DNA of 46,841 nucleotides from Bacteroidia bacterium Ga0077558 (lineage in GTDB: Bacteria > Bacteroidota > Bacteroidia > Chitinophagales > Chitinophagaceae). Each line of letters starts with the position of its first letter. The first letter of the stretch is position 1. This document shows positions 37,838-46,745 of the stretch, piece by piece. The notes below the pieces were generated by a model. That model was not told the origin of the DNA. It was given only the letters and a program-made list of their open reading frames with translations, and did no database searches. The stretch covers positions 1 to 46,841 of the forward strand of contig LNFJ01000005.1 of NCBI GenBank assembly GCA_001464625.1, written 5' to 3'. A program made the position numbers and the translations under genes.

Positions 37838-37855
37838 ATACCACTTTCGTGGTAT
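37838..37855. repeat. inverted-repeat element, copy 2
   Basis: ATACCACTTTCGTGGTAT is a perfect 7-bp stem with a TTTC loop. It matches the reverse complement of the 26761-26778 palindrome with one mismatch, and both are followed 47-49 bp later by AAAGGGTT. The copies are inverted with respect to each other. Confidence 0.55.
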
Positions 37856-37950
37856 ATTTCTGGCACGGTTATTTGTGTTGCGCTAAATCCCGTTTACATT
37901 TACCAAAGGGTTGTTTCTTTTTCAATAGTACCGCTTCTCTTTTATTTTAT

Positions 37951-37991
37951 ATTGCGGTTACTACGGTATTTCTATCCGTATTTACCGCAAT
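37951..37991. repeat. nested inverted repeat
   Basis: ATTGCGGT (37951-37958) pairs with ACCGCAAT (37984-37991), and inside it TACGG (37962-37966) pairs with CCGTA (37976-37980). Confidence 0.6.
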
Positions 37992-38044
37992 GTGTTGCTT
38001 CTGATAAATAACTGCTACAAGTTTACAGCAGCTTATTTATTATT

Positions 38045-38085
38045 CCATCAGGAAAAAACGTTTTATTTTGTTTTTTTCCTGATGG
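38045..38085. repeat. 14-bp perfect stem with 13-nt loop
   Basis: CCATCAGGAAAAAA (38045-38058) pairs perfectly with TTTTTTCCTGATGG (38072-38085). No gene ends just before it on either strand, so it is not an obvious terminator; the stem itself contains the T-run. Confidence 0.65.
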
Positions 38086-38270
38086 CCGATTCAGTTACTT
38101 TATTTATAAGGTTACTGCTTACTTACTTGTACCTCTTACTATCGAATTCCAAAATCATACACCTTATGTGTTTGCACTGAATAGGACGTTCGTGTCAAGT
38201 AAAGGAGTTGACCCAATGATAGAGCTAAGCAGGTCAGAAGATCGCATAGCAACCAAATTGTATCTATAAA

Positions 38271-38288
38271 AAGTTATAATTATAACTT
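38271..38288. promoter_or_regulatory. 18-bp perfect palindrome upstream of the SWIM/MoxR operon
   Basis: AAGTTATAATTATAACTT is a perfect palindrome 32 bp before the TTG start at 38321. Half of it (GTAACTTTT) is echoed just downstream. Its position and symmetry fit an operator for a dimeric regulator, or an AT-rich promoter region. Confidence 0.4.
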
Positions 38289-38320
38289 GTAACTTTTATC
38301 TTCAATATAAATTTTACTTC

Positions 38321-39622
38321 TTGAATTTATCCGAAGAACAAATTCTTACGCTAGCACCTGATGAATCATCCAAAAAATCGGGGAAGGAATTAGCGAATCC
38401 TGCCAAATGGGTAAGCAAGGGAGTCAATGAACTGGCGCTATGGGGTGAATGCCAGGGAAGCGGCAGCAAACCTTACCAGACACAAATTGATTTGGCGAAC
38501 ATCGCTTTTAAATGTTCTTGTCCCAGTCGCAAATTTCCCTGCAAACATGGACTCGGCTTATTGTTGTTTTATAGCCGGCATAAAAATAATTTCACTGCTG
38601 CGAATGCTCCGGCCTGGGTGACTGATTGGCTAAATAAGCGAAACGAAAAACAGGAAAAACAAGCGGAGAAAAAAGATAAACCGGTGGATGAAGTGGCGCA
38701 GGCTAAACGGCAGCAATCCCGGCAACTAAAGGTATCGGAGGGAATGGAAGAGCTGGCGACCTGGATAAAAGATATCATCCGCACAGGCATCATTTCCATT
38801 CCTGAAAAAGGATCTTCGTTCTTCGAAAATATGGCCCGCCGCATGGTAGATGCCCAGGCGCCGGGACTGGCAGCCATGGTTCGTTCATTAGGAGATATAA
38901 ATTTTTTTGCGGAAGGATGGACAACCTTATTCATGGACAAACTCCTCCGGCTATTTATGGTAATAGAAGGTTTTAAGAATACCGAAACCTTACCAGAACT
39001 TCTGCAACAGGATATAAGAACGGCAATTGGTTTTACCCACAACCAGGATGAATTGAAAATACAAAAAGGGATAAGGGATACCTGGTTGGTAATAGCCAAA
39101 CAAACAACAGAAGTCGATTCGGTGACCACAGAACGAAACTGGTTATACGGTACAACAAGCAACCAATATGCGTTGATATTGCAATTTATCATTCGGGGCC
39201 AGGGCGCTCAGCATATCCTTACACCCGGAATGTTCATACAGGCTGAATTAGTTTTCTTTCCTTCCGCAGCACCGTTAAGGGCGATCATCAAAGAACAAGG
39301 AACTTCGGAAGCAAACGTTGCGATCAATAAATTCGATAACTGGCAACAGGTAATGGAAACAGAAAGCCAATTGAACAGGGAACTGCCCTTCCGGAACGAA
39401 AGACCTTATATCATCCGGCAGGTAAAGCCGGTACAGTATAATAACCAATGGTGGTTGCAGGATCGCAACAGCGACATGGTTCAATACAAAGAAGAACAAA
39501 GAACGATCTGGAAATTATTAGCCATCAGTGGCGGGCAACCATTGGATATATCGGTTATCGGGAAAGAACAAATATATGAGCCAGTTGGCGTATGGCAGCA
39601 GGAGGAATATAAAATTTTATAA
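38321..39622 (+). CDS. SWIM zinc-finger protein
   Basis: This 433-aa protein contains a SWIM motif (C65-x-C67-x6-C74-x-H76: FKCSCPSRKFPCKHG), a zinc-binding fold that contacts DNA or protein. The rest is helical then beta-rich, as in the bacterial SWIM proteins that head MoxR/VWA operons. It starts at TTG 38321 with no in-frame ATG nearby. LNLSEEQILTLAPDESSKKS is a plausible family N terminus. The following gene starts 1 bp after its stop, so it opens a five-gene operon. Confidence 0.85.
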   Translation: MNLSEEQILTLAPDESSKKSGKELANPAKWVSKGVNELALWGECQGSGSKPYQTQIDLANIAFKCSCPSRKFPCKHGLGLLLFYSRHKNNFTAANAPAWVTDWLNKRNEKQEKQAEKKDKPVDEVAQAKRQQSRQLKVSEGMEELATWIKDIIRTGIISIPEKGSSFFENMARRMVDAQAPGLAAMVRSLGDINFFAEGWTTLFMDKLLRLFMVIEGFKNTETLPELLQQDIRTAIGFTHNQDELKIQKGIRDTWLVIAKQTTEVDSVTTERNWLYGTTSNQYALILQFIIRGQGAQHILTPGMFIQAELVFFPSAAPLRAIIKEQGTSEANVAINKFDNWQQVMETESQLNRELPFRNERPYIIRQVKPVQYNNQWWLQDRNSDMVQYKEEQRTIWKLLAISGGQPLDISVIGKEQIYEPVGVWQQEEYKIL

Positions 39623-39623
39623 G

Positions 39624-41129
39624 ATGCAGTTTTGGGATAACATCATCAATGCAGCGTTGATCGGCACCGATAAAAGAATGGTCAGTGCGGAGGAATTGCC
39701 GGCTGGGTTGGCTGAACCACTAACTATAATTAAAGGCACTGACACGACGGATAAGGAACAAAAATTTTTACAACTGGCTTCCATTGCCTTAAATTACCGG
39801 CAGTCGGGTATCGTTCCACTTAAAAAAGAAACTCCCCCCGCTCTTGCTGCACAAGAAGAAAAAAAATATTGCAATAGTGCGGCAGCACAAATTTTGAAAG
39901 ATATCCTGGACGAAGAAAGTTTACCCCTGTTAAAATTATGGTTAGAAAAATGCAACGGCAATCAACAGATAGTTGATCCGGCTGCTGTCCCTGCGTTACT
40001 GGATATTGCCGCGCAACAGAAATCATTGCAAACAATAGTAGCTGCCTGTTGCGGAAAAAGAGGCGAATGGCTAAGCCACTTTAATGATGACTGGAAATTT
40101 TCCCTGGCACAATCGGCAGAAGAGATCTGGCAGACCGGTACGCTACAGCAACGGAAAGATATCTTACTCGAAATAAGAAAAGCAGATAGCAATAAAGCAA
40201 GAATATGGCTGGAACAAATATGGTCACAGGAAGATGCAAATACAAAGTTAGAATTGCTGGCAATAGTAATGCATGGGATCAGTGAAGGGGATATTCCCTT
40301 CCTGGAAAATGTAGCAACGGAAAAAAGTAAAAAATTAAAAGAAGCCGCACAAAAATTACTAAAATTAATTCCGGGATCAGCCATCATTCAACAGTACCAG
40401 GAAATGATCCGGCAAACTGTTACAATTACGAAGAAAAAAGCCATGCTGGGTTTAAGCAGTAAGAATGTGTTGGAATTCAATTTACCCGAATCAATTCCTG
40501 AAGCAATTTTCAAATCAGGCATTGAGAAATTGGCAGGTATTGGAGCACAAAAAAATAGTACGGATAATGAATTTATTTTGTACCAGCTTAGCAGCTTTAT
40601 TCCACCTCCATTTTGGGAAACGCACCTGAATGCTTCGCCTGCTGAAGTGATAGAACTTTTCAAGGCCACCACTGAAGGAGAGAAATTAATTCCGGCAATA
40701 GGAATGGCGGCTGGCAGATTCCGCACCGTTGATTGGGCAACACTTTTCACCAATGATCCCGGCCATTTCTATATGGACCTGGTAAGTTTATTACCAAAAC
40801 CAGCAAGAGAAAAATATTTACTCCAACAAATTAAACAGGTCGAAGCAGCAGAGTCAGTGATCAGTCTTGCGGTGCAGGAAGAAACCGAATGGAGTCATGA
40901 TCTTGCATTGGCTATTGTAAAACATACATCAAAAAATCCGTACAACTATAACCGGTCTTTTTATAATCAGCATATCCGCTTGTTACCGGAAACTATGATC
41001 AACGATCTGGAACAACTGGCACCTACGGAAGAGCATCTGCAAACAATGTGGATGAACATTTCGGAGTATATAAAAAAAATAATGGAATTAAAAATGCAAA
41101 CTGAAAAAGCATTCAACTTAAATAAATAA
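39624..41129 (+). CDS. DUF5691-family protein
   Basis: This 501-aa protein starts MQFWDNIINAALIGTDKRMV, the usual N terminus of DUF5691 proteins (an early 'AALIGT-x-R' motif). It is probably made of HEAT-like helical repeats (for example EEIWQTGTLQQRKDILLEIR and EVIELFKATTEGEKLIPAIG). No catalytic motif is seen. DUF5691 proteins are found between SWIM and MoxR genes and are thought to act with them, perhaps as a scaffold. The frame is open back to 39528 in the preceding gene, but the ATG 1 bp after the SWIM stop is preferred. The next gene is 2 bp downstream. Confidence 0.82.
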   Translation: MQFWDNIINAALIGTDKRMVSAEELPAGLAEPLTIIKGTDTTDKEQKFLQLASIALNYRQSGIVPLKKETPPALAAQEEKKYCNSAAAQILKDILDEESLPLLKLWLEKCNGNQQIVDPAAVPALLDIAAQQKSLQTIVAACCGKRGEWLSHFNDDWKFSLAQSAEEIWQTGTLQQRKDILLEIRKADSNKARIWLEQIWSQEDANTKLELLAIVMHGISEGDIPFLENVATEKSKKLKEAAQKLLKLIPGSAIIQQYQEMIRQTVTITKKKAMLGLSSKNVLEFNLPESIPEAIFKSGIEKLAGIGAQKNSTDNEFILYQLSSFIPPPFWETHLNASPAEVIELFKATTEGEKLIPAIGMAAGRFRTVDWATLFTNDPGHFYMDLVSLLPKPAREKYLLQQIKQVEAAESVISLAVQEETEWSHDLALAIVKHTSKNPYNYNRSFYNQHIRLLPETMINDLEQLAPTEEHLQTMWMNISEYIKKIMELKMQTEKAFNLNK

Positions 41130-41131
41130 TT

Positions 41132-42214
41132 ATGTCACAAACCTTACGCCAGCATGCCGAACAATTATTTGCACAGGAACTCGAAGAGTTGCAAAAACAG
41201 GATGATGATAAAAGACCAGCCAACTGGAAATTATCACCACAATCGGTAGTGCAATATCTAATGGGAGGAAAATTAAAAAATGGATTCGAAATTTCTCCCA
41301 AGTACATTGGCAATAAACGACTGATGGAAATTGCTGTGGCCACATTGACAACAGACAGGGCATTGTTGTTATATGGATTACCCGGTACGGCCAAGAGTTG
41401 GGTGAGCGAACACTTAGCGGCTGCGATCAGCGGCGACTCTACCCTCATAGTTCAGGGAACTGCAGGTACCGGTGAAGATTCGATCCGTTATGGATGGAAC
41501 TATGCAAGATTATTAGCCGAAGGTCCTTCATTAAATGCATTGGTAGAAACACCCATCATGCGGGCCATGAAAGAGGGATGTATCGCAAGGATAGAAGAAT
41601 TGACCCGCATCGGTGCAGATGTACAGGATGCGCTCATTACTATTCTATCGGAGAAATCATTACCGATACCTGAATTAAATACAGAAGTGCAGGCCGTTAA
41701 AGGTTTTAATATAATTGCGACGGCCAATAACCGGGATAAAGGCGTGAATGAATTGTCCAGTGCATTAAAGCGCAGGTTCAACACCGTTATACTTCCCGTC
41801 CCCGATTCGATGGATGAAGAAATTGATATTGTACGCCGCCGCGTGGAAAGTTTTGAAAAAATTATGGAACTGCCTGCAGAAAAACCAGCATTGGAAGATA
41901 TACGCCGCATCGTTACCATCTTCAGAGAATTAAGGAACGGGGTCACGCTGGATGGAAAAACTAAGATAAAAGTGCCCAGCGGAACATTGAGTACAGCCGA
42001 AGCCATTTCCGTTGTCAATAATGGATTAGCGATGGCCGCTTATTTTGGTGACGGACAATTAAAAGCCAATGATCTGGCCGCCGGTATTCTCGGGGCAGTG
42101 ATCAAAGACCCGGTTCAGGATAAACTGGTATGGCAGGAATACCTGGAGACCGTGGTGAAGCCTAGAGATGAATGGAAAGATGTATATAGGGCTTGCAGGG
42201 ATATGAGTGCATAA
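41132..42214 (+). CDS. MoxR-type AAA+ ATPase
   Basis: In this 360-aa protein the Walker A is GLPGTAKS (82-89), a Walker B-like stretch is CIARIEEL, sensor 1 is IIATANNRD and a basic segment is SALKRRFN, all characteristic of MoxR-family AAA+ ATPases. These form hexameric rings and act as chaperones or remodellers together with VWA proteins encoded beside them. The N-terminal 60 residues are specific to this subfamily. It is the third gene of the operon, 2 bp after DUF5691 and 33 bp before DUF5682; its likely partner VWA protein is encoded two genes on. Confidence 0.9.
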   Translation: MSQTLRQHAEQLFAQELEELQKQDDDKRPANWKLSPQSVVQYLMGGKLKNGFEISPKYIGNKRLMEIAVATLTTDRALLLYGLPGTAKSWVSEHLAAAISGDSTLIVQGTAGTGEDSIRYGWNYARLLAEGPSLNALVETPIMRAMKEGCIARIEELTRIGADVQDALITILSEKSLPIPELNTEVQAVKGFNIIATANNRDKGVNELSSALKRRFNTVILPVPDSMDEEIDIVRRRVESFEKIMELPAEKPALEDIRRIVTIFRELRNGVTLDGKTKIKVPSGTLSTAEAISVVNNGLAMAAYFGDGQLKANDLAAGILGAVIKDPVQDKLVWQEYLETVVKPRDEWKDVYRACRDMSA

Positions 42215-42247
42215 ATTTAATGATCAAATGAATGTAGATTATTCAGG

Positions 42248-44506
42248 ATGGCAGTACATATTTTAGGCATACGGCATCATGGACCAGGTTCTGCAAGAAA
42301 CGTAAAAGATTTCCTGGAGCAACTTCAACCTGATATAGTATTGGTGGAAGGTCCACCAGAAGCTGATGATATATTGCAATGGGCATCAAATGTCGAATTA
42401 AAACCACCGGTTGCTATTCTTTGTTATCAACCCGATGATCCGCAGCGGTCTTATTTCTATCCCTTTGCAGAATTTTCCCCGGAATGGCAGGCGATTAAAT
42501 ATGCACGCCGGAAAAATATCCATGTTCGCTTTATGGATCTGCCCATCAGCCATCAATTTGCGATAGAACAGGAAGAGAAAAAAGAGAAAGATAATGCTGC
42601 GGAAGGACCAGCAGCGATCAATAATTATAGTAGTAGCACTACTGAAGAAAAAGAAAACGAGGAGATTGAAATGCATATAGACCCCATGAGCCACCTGGCA
42701 GCAGCGGCCGGATATGAGGATGGAGAAAAATGGTGGGAACATATGTTCGAACACCGCCATAATAATGAAGAAGTTTTCACAGCCGTACAGGAAGCGATGC
42801 AGGAATTGCGCGAACATTTTCCAAAAAAAGATAACCGGCTGGAACAATTACGGGAAGCACATATGCGAAAAATAATTCGCCAGGCTGAAAAAGAAATGTA
42901 TTCGAACATTGCGGTGATATGCGGTGCATGGCATGCTCCTGCCCTGCTCAATATGCCCGTGCAAAAAGATAATGAATCATTGAAGGGATTGGCAAAAGTG
43001 AAGGTGGAATGTACCTGGATACCCTGGACCTATAACCGGCTTAGTTTCTATAGCGGGTATGGTGCGGGGATAGCTTCACCGGGATGGTATCATCATATCT
43101 GGAAACATCCAACCGATGATGGCACGTTGTGGATGGCGAAAGTGGCAAAATTATTTCGCGGGCAACAAATGGATACTTCTGTGGCACATGTAATAGAAGC
43201 AGTGCGCCTCGCAGGATCTTTAGCGGCATTAAGACATTTATCAAAAGCAGGTTTGGAAGAATTGAATGAAGCAACCCTTAGTGTATTATGCAATGGTGAA
43301 ACGGTAATGATGGGATTGGTGCAGCAGGCACTAATTGTGAGCGACAGGATCGGGGAAGTCCCGGTTGATATTCCCAAACCACCCTTACAAGTAGATATAG
43401 AGAGAACACAAAAAAAATTAAGACTTCCTGCAACAGCCGATTGGAAAGATTATACATTGGACCTGCGAAAAGAAAACGACCTGGAACGAAGTATCTTTTT
43501 GCATCGGGTACAATTGCTGGATATTAAATGGGGAGAAAGAGAAAACGTTGCAGGCAAAGGAACATTTAAAGAACAATGGCGTTTGCAATGGGACCCTGCA
43601 TCGTCCATTGACATTATTGAAAAAGGAAGGTATGGCAATACAACGGATATAGCAGCCACTAGATATATTACAGAACTTGCCCGCAAAGCTGCAACACTGC
43701 GGGTTGTTTGTGAACTATTAGAAAAATGCATACCAGCTGAATTACCGGATGCCATAGAAATATTGATTCAGCAGATCAATAACCTGGCCGCTGCCAGTGG
43801 TGATGTAATACAACTCATGGAAGTAATTCCAAACCTGGTCAATGTTTCCCGCTATGGTAATGTAAGAAAAACAGATGCTGAATTGGTATTGGGTATCATC
43901 AATAGCATGATCACCCGTATCTGCATCAGTCTGCCGGCAGCTTCCACTGGTATTGATGAGGAAGCAGCTGAGCAATTGCTGGATCTTTTTTTCAGTATGA
44001 ATGATGCGGTGAATGTGTTGCAGGAGGAAGATATAACCGGGCAATGGCAACAAACTTTATTGGCAATTGCTACTGGTAAATTCAGTGCCCCGGTAATAGC
44101 AGGGTATTCGAATCGCTTATTAGCAGATTATAAATTATTGATGGGAGATGAATTGGTGAATGCATTTTATTATGCCATGTCATCAGCTTCCGCGCCAGCT
44201 TTGGCTGCGGCATGGCTCGAAGGATTTTTAAAAGGAAGCGGAACTTTATTATTATTGGATAATGCTATCTGGTCGATCATTAATGATTGGGTGAAGCAAT
44301 TGGATGAAGATACATTTAAACAGGTGTTACCATTATTAAGAAGAACCTTTTCTAATTTCTCTACCGCAGAAAGAAGAAGACTCGGAGAGAAAGTAAAAAC
44401 GGGTGGCGTTGCAATTTTAGTTAAAACAGAAATTGGTTTTGATGAAGAGCGGGCAAAGACAGGGATACCGGTCATGCTGCAATTATTAGGGCTCAAAAAA
44501 AGTTAA
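42248..44506 (+). CDS. DUF5682-family protein
   Basis: This 752-aa protein has an N terminus (MAVHILGIRHHGPGSARNVK) that is the hallmark of DUF5682: GIRHHGPGS followed by IVLVEGPPEAD and a histidine in GAWHAPAL (about 230). It looks like an alpha/beta, TraB/EreA-like fold of unknown activity, followed by a helical C-terminal region (about 340-752). Conserved histidines and glutamate suggest a metal-dependent or hydrolytic site, but this is not established. It is co-encoded with MoxR and VWA proteins in many Bacteroidetes and other phyla. The VWA gene starts at the next base after its stop. Confidence 0.85.
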   Translation: MAVHILGIRHHGPGSARNVKDFLEQLQPDIVLVEGPPEADDILQWASNVELKPPVAILCYQPDDPQRSYFYPFAEFSPEWQAIKYARRKNIHVRFMDLPISHQFAIEQEEKKEKDNAAEGPAAINNYSSSTTEEKENEEIEMHIDPMSHLAAAAGYEDGEKWWEHMFEHRHNNEEVFTAVQEAMQELREHFPKKDNRLEQLREAHMRKIIRQAEKEMYSNIAVICGAWHAPALLNMPVQKDNESLKGLAKVKVECTWIPWTYNRLSFYSGYGAGIASPGWYHHIWKHPTDDGTLWMAKVAKLFRGQQMDTSVAHVIEAVRLAGSLAALRHLSKAGLEELNEATLSVLCNGETVMMGLVQQALIVSDRIGEVPVDIPKPPLQVDIERTQKKLRLPATADWKDYTLDLRKENDLERSIFLHRVQLLDIKWGERENVAGKGTFKEQWRLQWDPASSIDIIEKGRYGNTTDIAATRYITELARKAATLRVVCELLEKCIPAELPDAIEILIQQINNLAAASGDVIQLMEVIPNLVNVSRYGNVRKTDAELVLGIINSMITRICISLPAASTGIDEEAAEQLLDLFFSMNDAVNVLQEEDITGQWQQTLLAIATGKFSAPVIAGYSNRLLADYKLLMGDELVNAFYYAMSSASAPALAAAWLEGFLKGSGTLLLLDNAIWSIINDWVKQLDEDTFKQVLPLLRRTFSNFSTAERRRLGEKVKTGGVAILVKTEIGFDEERAKTGIPVMLQLLGLKKS

Positions 44507-45646
44507 ATGGAAAACGAAGAACAGATACGTAAATGGCGGATGATCCTCGGAGGTCAGCAAAATGATGGAACAGGATTTTCATTGTCAGGTATGGACCTGC
44601 AAATGGATAAAGCCATGGAAGCACTGTATGATAGTGATCGTAAAGGTGGCCTTGGCCCATCATCACCCAATGTAAGCCGCTGGCTGGGCGATATACGTTC
44701 TTTTTTCCCGAATACAGTGGTGCAGGTAATGCAGAAAGATGCACTAAAAAGATTGAACCTGACAGAAATGTTGTTTGAAAAGGAGATGCTCGAAAATATA
44801 GAAGCAGATGTGCATCTTGTAGCAACATTAATGACCTTAAGCCGTGTAATACCGGATAAAACAAAAGATACCGCGAGACAGGTCGTTAAAAAAGTAGTAG
44901 ATGAATTGATAAAGAAATTGGCACAACCTACACAACAAGCCATCATGGGAAGTTTGAACAGGAGTACGCGCAACCGACGTCCAAAACATAATGAAATAAA
45001 CTGGCATGCGACCATTCAAAAAAACCTGAAGCATTATCAACCCGATTATAAAACCATTATACCCGAAACAAGAATTGGTTATGGAAGAAAAAGATCTTCG
45101 TTAAAGGATGTAGTACTTTGTTTGGATCAAAGCGGATCCATGGGAACATCGGTTGTGTATTCCGGCATCTTCGGTTCCGTGATGGCCTCCTTACCGGCCA
45201 TAAAAACAAAGATGGTTGTTTTTGATACCGCGGTTGCTGATCTCACCGAGGAATTAACGGATCCTGTAGAATTATTATTCGGGGTGCAATTAGGTGGTGG
45301 TACAGATATCAATGCAGCACTCACCTACTGCCAGCAAATTATTACCAAACCATTGGACACGGTACTCGTTTTAATAACGGATCTATATGAAGGTGGTGAT
45401 GAAGCGATGATGCGCAAACGGGCGATCGAGTTAACAACGGCCGGAGTACAGGTGATCGTATTGTTAGCGTTGAATGATGAGGGGGCACCCATGTACGATC
45501 ATGGCAATGCACAATTCTTTTCCAACTTAGGCATTCCTGTCTTCGCCTGTACACCCGATAAATTTCCTGATCTGATGGCCGCCGCATTAAGTAAGCAGGA
45601 TATTAGTTTGTGGGCGGCAAAAGAAGATTTGACATTGAAGAAATAA
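44507..45646 (+). CDS. VWA (CoxE-like) domain protein
   Basis: In this 379-aa protein the C-terminal half is a von Willebrand factor A domain with an intact MIDAS metal site: DVVLCLDQSGSMGT (D207, S209, S211), the VVFDTAVADL strand, a GGGTDINAAL threonine loop and VLITDLYEGG. The N-terminal 190 residues are helical. VWA proteins of this type bind the MoxR ATPase of the same operon and help deliver or remodel a target. It directly follows DUF5682 without a gap and ends the operon. It has no signal peptide and so is cytosolic. Confidence 0.92.
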   Translation: MENEEQIRKWRMILGGQQNDGTGFSLSGMDLQMDKAMEALYDSDRKGGLGPSSPNVSRWLGDIRSFFPNTVVQVMQKDALKRLNLTEMLFEKEMLENIEADVHLVATLMTLSRVIPDKTKDTARQVVKKVVDELIKKLAQPTQQAIMGSLNRSTRNRRPKHNEINWHATIQKNLKHYQPDYKTIIPETRIGYGRKRSSLKDVVLCLDQSGSMGTSVVYSGIFGSVMASLPAIKTKMVVFDTAVADLTEELTDPVELLFGVQLGGGTDINAALTYCQQIITKPLDTVLVLITDLYEGGDEAMMRKRAIELTTAGVQVIVLLALNDEGAPMYDHGNAQFFSNLGIPVFACTPDKFPDLMAAALSKQDISLWAAKEDLTLKK

Positions 45647-45671
45647 GTTCGGTATAACGCTGATCGGATCT

Positions 45672-46599
45672 TCAACATCCTCCCGCACTGGGTATGGCAT
45701 AAATTACATTGCCGGAGACAGATAAATGGAAGACCTTTCCTTCAATAGAAGGAAGTAACAGTGTCCATGTTTTTCCTTTGTTGGATGACCGGTAAATGCC
45801 GTTGGGATGACCACAATAAAAATGACCACCCACCTGTATAATCGAGGTGATATTCATGCTAGGTGGAAGACCGTCATCGATGGCCTGCCAGGTTTTACCA
45901 CTGTCGTAGGAAGCTCGCACTCTCCTGGTTTTAGACCTTGTATTGAATGTGATAGCAGCGAATCCACCATCGATGGGTGATATACCGATGCCCACACCGC
46001 CTTATTATCCCATTAACGCTGTTCGCCATCAGCACACCGTTTGACTCCACCATTTTCCAAACACCACGGGTAACTTCTTTCCAGTTTTTCCCATTGTCAG
46101 CGGATCTGAAAAGGCCGCGGCCACGATCGCAAACGATGAAAACAGTGCCAGCTTCAGTTTCAAAGATGTCGATGATCCCCTTCAACTTAAAATCCTCATA
46201 TATTGGCGACCATTCAACCGATCCATTTTTTTGTTGCCTGAATTGACCCAGGTGGTAATTGTAGGCAAACATCCCGGACCTGCCAGGGGCAATGTTGCTA
46301 TGTTCGTCAGGGAAAATTTCCTTCTCCCAAAAAGGCGCAACGTTGTTGGGTTTATTGTGATAGATATAATTGCCAGTACGTAAATAGAACCCACGATCAT
46401 TTACAAATAGGTTACCCTCCAGCTTATCACCGGGTAGTCCTTCACTAATGTCTTGCCAGCTTTGTCCGCCATCAGTAGATTTTAAAACCATGGTTGAAAC
46501 TCCCGGTTTATGTGTAGTTGGTTTTTGCTCACCATCCGTGACGGGATATACAAAGGCGAATAACAAAAGGAGCAAAACCGCAAGGCTAAAGATTTTCAT
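45672..46599 (-). pseudogene. BNR/sialidase-fold repeat protein, frameshifted
   Basis: From 46599 the frame has a signal peptide (MKIFSLAVLLLLLFAFVYPV) and BNR-type beta-propeller repeats (VLKSTDGGQSWQDISEGLPG, LFRSADNGKNWKEVTRGVW), then NGIIRR at about 46000. There it leaves the frame. The second frame picks up GGVGIGISPIDGGFAAITF and continues with YDSGKTWQAIDDGLPPS and YRSSNKGKTWTLLLPSIEGK to a stop at 45672. A repeat segment that should sit between NGIIR and GGVGI (an 'S-x-D-x-G-x-x-W' unit) is absent, so a small out-of-frame deletion is likely. The gene is convergent with the VWA operon, 25 bp away. Confidence 0.8.
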
Positions 46600-46745
46600 G
46601 GCTATACTTTATTCGGTGAAACAATGAAGTAAAGTTATCGGGCGTCAGCTATCGGAAAGCTTTTTAATAGTAAATAAGTGTAAAGGAAGCGTAAAACGTT
46701 TGTAAACAACCGGGAGCTGGGCTTTAATAGATTATTTTTGTAGGT

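Larger units (their letters stand above)
37616..38270. other. hairpin-rich non-coding region between divergent operons
   Basis: About 650 bp without a convincing gene separate the leftward YD-repeat operon from the rightward SWIM/MoxR operon. It holds a series of stems: TTACTGC/GCAGTAA (37716-37737), ATACCAC/GTGGTAT (37838-37855), a nested stem at 37951-37991, a bulged stem at 38004-38040 and a 14-bp stem at 38045-38085. Short frames at 37813-38180 are low-complexity and not protein-like. It may be IS or MITE debris or an unrecognised structured RNA. Confidence 0.6.

Noticed and set aside
37813-38180. Two small frames with hydrophobic stretches in the hairpin region
   Set aside because: They are Phe/Leu/Tyr-rich translations of T-rich DNA crossing the hairpins, with no ribosome site and no neighbours suggesting expression.
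38569-39192. 207-codon antisense frame inside the SWIM gene
   Set aside because: It lies wholly within a gene with a clear domain, has Cys/Ser-rich low-quality composition and no motif. Similar antisense frames over the 39.8-45.6 kb genes were rejected for the same reason.
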